Shown: piece after piece, positions 6,942 through 10,362 of the stretch
Position numbering within the stretch: the stretch's first letter is position 1
How the letters are laid out: the number at the start of each line of letters is the position of its first letter
Source: Bryobacterales bacterium
Lineage (GTDB): Bacteria; Acidobacteriota; Terriglobia; Bryobacterales; Bryobacteraceae
Assembly: GCA_003132905.1 (NCBI GenBank)
Contig: PKZC01000276.1
Coordinates: 1 to 10,362, forward strand
DNA: 10,362 nt
Direction: 5' to 3'
Program-made: the position numbers and the translations under genes
The notes under the pieces: generated by a model
What the model was told of the DNA's origin: nothing
Seen by the model: only the letters and a program-made list of their open reading frames with translations
The model's database searches: none

Positions 6942-7826
6942 ATGATTCCCAAAGTGCGCAAAGCAGTCTTCCCCGCCGCAGGACTGGGCACACGATTTCT
7001 CCCCGCCACCAAGGCCCAGCCTAAAGAGATGCTTCCGCTGGTGGACAAGCCGCTCATCCAATATGGTGTCGAGGAAGCCATTCATTCCGGAATTCAGAAC
7101 ATCATCATTGTCACCGGCCGCGGTAAGACCGCCATCGAAGATCACTTTGACGTCGCCTTTGAGTTGGAGCACGCGCTGGAAGCCAAAGGCAAGAAGGAAC
7201 TGCTCAAGATTGTTCGCGACGTTTCCGACATGATCGATGTTTCCTACGTTCGCCAGAAGGAAGCGCTCGGTCTCGGCCATGCCGTGCATCGCGCCAAAGA
7301 ATTGGTGGGTAACGAACCGTTCGCCGTGGTTCTTTCCGACGACGTAATCGATTCCGAGATTCCCTGCATTCGCCAGCTTCTCGATGTCTACGAATTTTAT
7401 GGCGCATCGGTGGTCGCCCTCATGGAAGTGCCCGGCGATGCCATCTCGTCCTATGGCGCAGTGGATGCCGAGCCGGTCTCGCATAATTCCGGCAAAGACC
7501 GTTTGTTCCGCATTCGCAACATGGTGGAAAAGCCCAAGCCATCGGAAGCCCCTTCCAACCTCGCCATCATCGGCCGCTACGTCCTGACGCCCGAAGTTTT
7601 TGAATCCATCGAAGCCATTGAACCTGGAAGCGGCGGTGAGATCCAGCTTACCGATGCGCTGAAGCACCTGCTGCGCAACCGGCCCATCTATGGCTACCGT
7701 TTCGAAGGCACGCGTTACGACGCTGGCGACAAGTTGGGATTCCTGAAAGCCACGGTTGAGTTTGCGCTGCATCGCCACGACCTGGGCGGTGCATTTCGCG
7801 AGTATCTGAAGGGTCTGAAACTCTGA
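6942..7826 (+). CDS. galU: UTP-glucose-1-phosphate uridylyltransferase
   Basis: A 294-residue enzyme that makes UDP-glucose from UTP and glucose-1-phosphate, feeding polysaccharide, glycolipid and galactose metabolism in the cytoplasm. Motifs: the nucleotide-binding AAGLGTRFLPATKAQPKEML (12-31), QYGVEEA (40-46), GLGHAV (110-115), the metal-site LSDD (131-134), MVEKPKP (194-200), GEIQLTDAL (232-240) and YDAGDKLGF (259-267). The length and full motif set are normal for bacterial GalU, so it should be active. The ATG has a purine-rich AGAGAAG sequence about ten bases upstream. It follows the Uma2 gene by 36 bases with no clear promoter in the gap. A second, diverged galU 3' end lies downstream at about 8500-8577, so this copy may be a paralogue of, or replacement for, an earlier galU next to the SDR gene. 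Confidence 0.96.
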   Translation: MIPKVRKAVFPAAGLGTRFLPATKAQPKEMLPLVDKPLIQYGVEEAIHSGIQNIIIVTGRGKTAIEDHFDVAFELEHALEAKGKKELLKIVRDVSDMIDVSYVRQKEALGLGHAVHRAKELVGNEPFAVVLSDDVIDSEIPCIRQLLDVYEFYGASVVALMEVPGDAISSYGAVDAEPVSHNSGKDRLFRIRNMVEKPKPSEAPSNLAIIGRYVLTPEVFESIEAIEPGSGGEIQLTDALKHLLRNRPIYGYRFEGTRYDAGDKLGFLKATVEFALHRHDLGGAFREYLKGLKL

Positions 7827-7874
7827 GTCGCCGGGGCAAGTAATGTTCGCCAAAGATCCCGCCGATCTGCGGAC

Positions 7875-8447
7875 ATGGGTGCGTCGGTTCTCAATCCGGC
7901 AGACCTGATCACGCCGGTTCTCAATCCCGGTGAGCGGTTGATCTGGATCGAGCGGCGAAGGCGCCTCGGCATCCCGTTACCTGCCGTTCGCTACCGTGTG
8001 TTGATCGCAGTGGGATTCGGATTCTTCCTCGAGCGATTAGTGACATACGCTGCCGGCTCCCTCTCTGCCTTCGCTCAGATCGAACTTTTCATCGTAGGCG
8101 GATTATTGCTAGTGCCAGTATTGTGGAGGGACGGCGTATATGAGGCTACGACTTACGCGGTAACGAACCGCAGACTACTCATTGCAGTAGGTCCTGCCCG
8201 CAAGCAGATTCGAGAACTCACCTTCGCAGAACTCGGCTCGGTGCGGGTCTCCTACGACCGATATGGCGTAGGAAGAATTCTAGAATTTGCCAAGCGAGAG
8301 CCATCTAGAGCTCCAGTCTGGAGTTTTCTCGATGGCGGTAAACCGGACAAACGGTTCACGCCTTGGAAGGTGGACGATCCGAAGGCTGTTCAGCAATTGA
8401 TTAAGAATGCCAATGATCAATACTGGTTCGGCTCCGGAAAGGACTGA
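7875..8447 (+). CDS. Membrane protein with bacterial PH-like domain
   Basis: A 190-residue protein of unknown role. Two hydrophobic segments (about 41-60 and 68-84) form a membrane hairpin, followed by a soluble domain from about 88. YEATTYAVTNRRLLIAVGP, then IRELTFAELGSVRV, is the strand pattern and wording of bacterial PH (bPH/YdbT-like) domains. PVLNPGERLIW near the N-terminus is also typical of these proteins. The C-terminus (DDPKAVQQLIKNAN) reads as the usual closing helix. The first 24 residues contain a near ten-residue tandem repeat (SVLNPADLIT, PVLNPGERLI), with 13 identical bases repeated at a 30-base offset, so the first copy may be an added segment. No convincing ribosome site precedes the ATG. 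It lies between galU and a stretch with gene-end remnants, so it may be a newcomer in this operon. The fold call is moderate; no function is proposed. Confidence 0.75.
   Translation: MGASVLNPADLITPVLNPGERLIWIERRRRLGIPLPAVRYRVLIAVGFGFFLERLVTYAAGSLSAFAQIELFIVGGLLLVPVLWRDGVYEATTYAVTNRRLLIAVGPARKQIRELTFAELGSVRVSYDRYGVGRILEFAKREPSRAPVWSFLDGGKPDKRFTPWKVDDPKAVQQLIKNANDQYWFGSGKD
7885..7927 (+). repeat. Short direct repeat at the start of the PH-domain gene
   Basis: CGGTTCTCAATCC occurs at 7885-7897 and again at 7915-7927. The 30-base offset is exactly ten codons, so it gives a repeated VLNP..LI peptide without breaking the frame. It is probably a small in-frame tandem duplication whose other positions have drifted. 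Confidence 0.8.
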
Positions 8448-8466
8448 CCTAGAGAGCACGCCCAGT

Positions 8467-8490
8467 CGCTTGTTATCCTCGATGTAGATG
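8467..8490 (+). repeat. 24-base exact repeat, upstream copy (SDR 3'-end fragment)
   Basis: These 24 bases are identical to 9318-9341. At the downstream site they encode the last six SDR residues (RLLSSM), the TAG stop and the ATG of the next gene. In this upstream copy the same codons read in frame with no SDR gene body before them. Similarity stops at both borders. A 24-base identity in 10 kb is not expected by chance, so this is a duplicated fragment or a recombination join. Confidence 0.9.
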
Positions 8491-8496
8491 TCACGA

Positions 8497-8577
8497 AAGC
8501 TGATCCCCGCATATCTATTGGCGGCATCCGACCTGAGCGCTCCATTCCGTGAGTATCTGAAGCAGCTGAAGCTGTGA
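8497..8577 (+). pseudogene. Remnant of a second galU (3' end only)
   Basis: The frame ending at the TGA 8575-8577 reads DLSAPFREYLKQLKL, which aligns without gaps to the end of the intact GalU upstream (DLGGAFREYLKGLKL); the stretch just before it (AYLLAA) is only loosely similar. Several third-position and some amino-acid differences show that it is not a fresh copy of 6942-7826. Everything else of the gene is missing. The TGA overlaps the SDR GTG start by four bases (GTGA), the arrangement of an intact operon pair, suggesting that a full galU once sat directly before the SDR gene. An ATG at 8488, supplied by the 24-base repeat, opens a 29-codon frame through this remnant, which could still couple translation into the SDR gene. 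The left border is approximate. Confidence 0.75.
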
Positions 8578-9338
8578 GCCGGCTTCAAAACAAGATTGCG
8601 ATCGTCACCGGCGCCAGCCGAGGCATCGGACGGGCCATTGCCGGGTTGTTCGCGCGCGAAGGCGCATCGGTGGTCATCTGCGGGCGCAAGCAGGACTCTC
8701 TCGATCTGGTCGCGCGTGAACTGAACGATGCCTTTGCGGGCCGCATCACACCGATCTCCTGCCACGTCGGACGCCTCGAAGACTTAGAGCGAATGGTGGA
8801 TTCTGCGACGCGGCAATTCGGCCAGATCGATATCCTGATCAACAACGCTGGTACCAACATCGCGCAAGGGCCAGCCCTTGAAATGACTGATGCCCAGTTC
8901 GACAAAATGGTCGAAGTGAATCTCAAGAGCGCCTATCGGCTCACGCGCCTGGTAGCGCCGGGCATGTGCCAGCGCGGCTCTGGATCTATCGTCAACATTG
9001 CTTCCATCGCCGGCATTCGTCCCCAGTTCCAAAGCCTGCTTTACAGCATGACCAAAGCCGCGCTTGTCATGCTTACGCAGTCTTACGCACTCGAGCTTGG
9101 GCCCCGGGGCGTGCGCGTGAATGCCATCGCGCCGGGCTTGGTAGAGACAACGCTGAGCGAGTACTACTGGAAAGACGATACGCGATTCCAGCCTTTGATG
9201 GAAAACCAGCCCATCAAGCACCTCGGCCAGCCGATCGAGATTGCTGAGATCGCATTGATGCTCGCCGAGGACAGCACCTCTTACCTCACCGGCCAGACCA
9301 TCGTCGTGGACGGCGGCCGCTTGTTATCCTCGATGTAG
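8574..9338 (+). CDS. Classical SDR-family NAD(P)-dependent oxidoreductase
   Basis: A 254-residue short-chain dehydrogenase/reductase with a Rossmann fold, probably cytoplasmic. Visible: the cofactor glycine motif TGASRGIG (12-19), R38 in ICGRK after the second strand (suggesting a preference for NADP), NNAG (90-93), catalytic N116, S144, Y157 and K161 (the YSMTK motif), NAIAPGLVET (183-192) after the active site, and a C-terminal YLTGQTIVVDGG. All four catalytic residues are present. It resembles FabG-like and DHRS4-like enzymes, but the substrate cannot be named. The GTG start at 8574 is chosen because MSRLQNKIAIVTGAS is a standard SDR N-terminus and it overlaps the remnant galU stop (GTGA). 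The following thioredoxin-fold gene starts on the next base after its TAG, so the two are translated from one message. Confidence 0.93.
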   Translation: MSRLQNKIAIVTGASRGIGRAIAGLFAREGASVVICGRKQDSLDLVARELNDAFAGRITPISCHVGRLEDLERMVDSATRQFGQIDILINNAGTNIAQGPALEMTDAQFDKMVEVNLKSAYRLTRLVAPGMCQRGSGSIVNIASIAGIRPQFQSLLYSMTKAALVMLTQSYALELGPRGVRVNAIAPGLVETTLSEYYWKDDTRFQPLMENQPIKHLGQPIEIAEIALMLAEDSTSYLTGQTIVVDGGRLLSSM

Positions 9339-9341
9339 ATG
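9318..9341 (+). repeat. 24-base exact repeat, downstream copy
   Basis: This is identical to 8467-8490. Here it is in its natural setting: the last six SDR codons, the stop and the ATG of the next gene. Together the two copies bracket the galU remnant and the whole SDR gene as an 851-base repeat unit. Confidence 0.9.
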
Positions 9342-10247
9342 ATAAAAACGTTGGTGCTCGCGGCCCTGCTTGCCGCCTCTACCTTCGCCGCCTTGGTCAC
9401 CGATGTCGAGACCGCGATGTCGCGCGGCAATTTCCCCGCGGCCGAAGCGATGCTTCAAAGCTATCGGTCCCAGCGCGGGACGACGCCTGAATACCTGGAA
9501 GGGCTCTCGTGGCTTGCGCGTGGCGACCTGATCACGCGCCAGTTCGACAAAGCCGATGCCAATGCGAAAGAGACCCAAAAACTTGCCGTGCAATCTCTCG
9601 CTTCACGTCCCTTGGACGCCGAGCAGCATCTGCCACTTGCCTTGGGCGCTGCCATCGAAGTAGAGGCGCAGGTTTTGACCGCGAATGGCGACCGCACCGG
9701 GGCGCTCACCCTCCTGCGCAAAGATTTACTCGCTTACCGCGGCACGTCCATCCGCACTCGTATCCAGAAGAACATCAACCTGCTCACACTCGAAGGCAAA
9801 CCCGCGCCGGCTCTCGAAGAGCGGGAATTCCTGGGAGCCAAGCCCACTCCTCTGCGCGCGCTACGCGGCAAACCCGTGCTGCTGTTCTTCTGGGCGCATT
9901 GGTGTCCGGATTGTAAACAGGAGGAACATATCTTGGCGCAGCTGGCGCGCGAGTATGGGCCGAAGGGCTTAGTGATGATCGCCCCCACGCAGCGCTACGG
10001 TTACGTCGCGAACGGCGACGAGGCTCCGCCCGCAGCCGAGCTCAAGTACATAGAACAGATCCGCCATCAATACTATTCCGACCTGCTGGCCGTGCCCGCC
10101 CCGGTGAGCGAAGCCAACTTCCGCAACTACGGCGCGAGCACCACGCCCACACTGGTTCTAATCGATCGCCGCGGAATCGTGCGTGTGTATCATCCCGGCG
10201 CGATGACCCTGGATGAACTGCGCGCGGCTTTGAATCAGGTAGGCTAG
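9339..10247 (+). CDS. Secreted thioredoxin-fold (TlpA/ResA-like) protein with helical N-terminal region
   Basis: A 302-residue exported protein. Residues 1-18 (MIKTLVLAALLAASTFAA) form a signal peptide without a lipobox cysteine. Residues about 20-150 are alanine- and leucine-rich helical sequence (AMSRGNFPAAEAMLQSYRS; EYLEGLSWLARGDL; LTANGDRTGALTLLRKDL), resembling TPR-like repeats. From about 155 a TlpA/AhpC-TSA-type thioredoxin domain follows: LRALRGKPVLLFFWAHWCPDC with redox cysteines C189 and C192, the cis-proline in TTPTLVLIDRRG (P270), and a closing HPGAMTLDELRAAL. Between strands there is a long insert (about 217-245, TQRYGYVANGDEAPP). The CPDC motif and export suggest a periplasmic thiol-disulfide reductase or a peroxiredoxin-like role. 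Its ATG directly follows the SDR stop, so the two are co-transcribed; the functional link is unknown. The gene ends 75 bases before a terminator hairpin. Confidence 0.88.
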   Translation: MIKTLVLAALLAASTFAALVTDVETAMSRGNFPAAEAMLQSYRSQRGTTPEYLEGLSWLARGDLITRQFDKADANAKETQKLAVQSLASRPLDAEQHLPLALGAAIEVEAQVLTANGDRTGALTLLRKDLLAYRGTSIRTRIQKNINLLTLEGKPAPALEEREFLGAKPTPLRALRGKPVLLFFWAHWCPDCKQEEHILAQLAREYGPKGLVMIAPTQRYGYVANGDEAPPAAELKYIEQIRHQYYSDLLAVPAPVSEANFRNYGASTTPTLVLIDRRGIVRVYHPGAMTLDELRAALNQVG

Positions 10248-10316
10248 CGAAGATCGGAGTGCGGGATGATTGGCGGAACGAAGGTGGAGGAACACTGTGA
10301 ACTGCTGGCAGGCAAT

Positions 10317-10345
10317 AAAAAAGGCCCCGATCTCTCGGGGCCGTT
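10317..10345. terminator. Hairpin terminator, probably bidirectional
   Basis: A perfect 8-base stem GGCCCCGA/TCGGGGCC (10323-10330 with 10335-10342) encloses a TCTC loop. Six A residues precede it (10317-10322) and GTTT follows. On the plus strand it closes the SDR/thioredoxin-fold operon with a short T-tract. On the minus strand the A run becomes a T6 tract, so it is the stronger terminator for a gene entering from beyond the right edge. Confidence 0.85.
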
Positions 10346-10362
10346 TGCATGAACCCTAATTA

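Noticed and set aside
5939..7024. Plus-strand open frame of 361 codons spanning the ferredoxin and Uma2 regions
   Set aside because: It crosses three better-supported genes on both strands and is Arg/Ser/Pro-rich without recognisable domains.
6888..7853. Minus-strand open frame of 321 codons opposite galU
   Set aside because: It is the antisense shadow of a highly conserved galU in GC-biased codons. Its translation (repeated GNVGNIDHVGN-like runs) shows no family motif.
8467..9341. Insertion sequence or integron-like cassette between the 24-base repeats
   Set aside because: There are no terminal inverted repeats, transposase or integrase, and the repeat is plainly SDR coding sequence plus the next start codon rather than an attachment site.
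10248..10316. Possible small gene after the thioredoxin-fold gene
   Set aside because: Only 69 bases lie before the terminator, with no start and ribosome-site combination that gives a credible peptide.

Overview
The window is a gene-dense, moderately GC-rich bacterial chromosome segment with no rRNA, tRNA, CRISPR or transposase gene. Gene content suggests a soil-type Acidobacteriota (Solibacter/Bryobacter-like) genome: a DUF169 protein, a solitary Uma2/DUF820 protein, a YoaA/DinG-type Fe-S helicase and a folate-type PTPS. That lineage call is inference from gene content and protein style, not from a marker gene.

Left third, minus strand (3678 down to 1): four co-directional genes, in transcription order a DUF169 protein, a secreted gamma-glutamyltranspeptidase, a xylose-isomerase-like TIM-barrel protein and asparaginyl-tRNA synthetase (cut by the window edge). 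The last two share one base (TGATG), and the transpeptidase and TIM-barrel genes are 6 bases apart, so this looks like one operon. Only about 20 bases separate it from the next, divergent unit.

Middle (3699-6283): on the plus strand a DinG/YoaA-family helicase with four Fe-S cysteines overlaps by 8 bases a small PTPS/QueD-family enzyme. That enzyme lacks the catalytic cysteine and carries an ExxHGH signature, which points to the folate-type PTPS-III rather than queuosine synthesis. A 7Fe ferredoxin gene converges on it from the minus strand and has a good -10 box.

Right part (6444-10247, plus strand): a Uma2-like protein with an apparently shortened N-terminal region, galU, a membrane protein with a bacterial PH-like domain, a classical SDR oxidoreductase, and a secreted thioredoxin-fold (TlpA-like) protein that starts on the base after the SDR stop. 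The region ends in a hairpin terminator that could serve both strands.

The most unusual structure lies between the PH-domain gene and the SDR gene (8448-8577). It holds an exact 24-base copy of the SDR gene's 3' end, including its stop codon and the start codon of the following gene. This is followed in the same reading frame by the last codons of a second, diverged galU, whose stop overlaps the SDR start codon (GTGA). This reads as the scar of a duplication, deletion or replacement in a former galU-SDR-tlpA operon, although an assembly join cannot be excluded.
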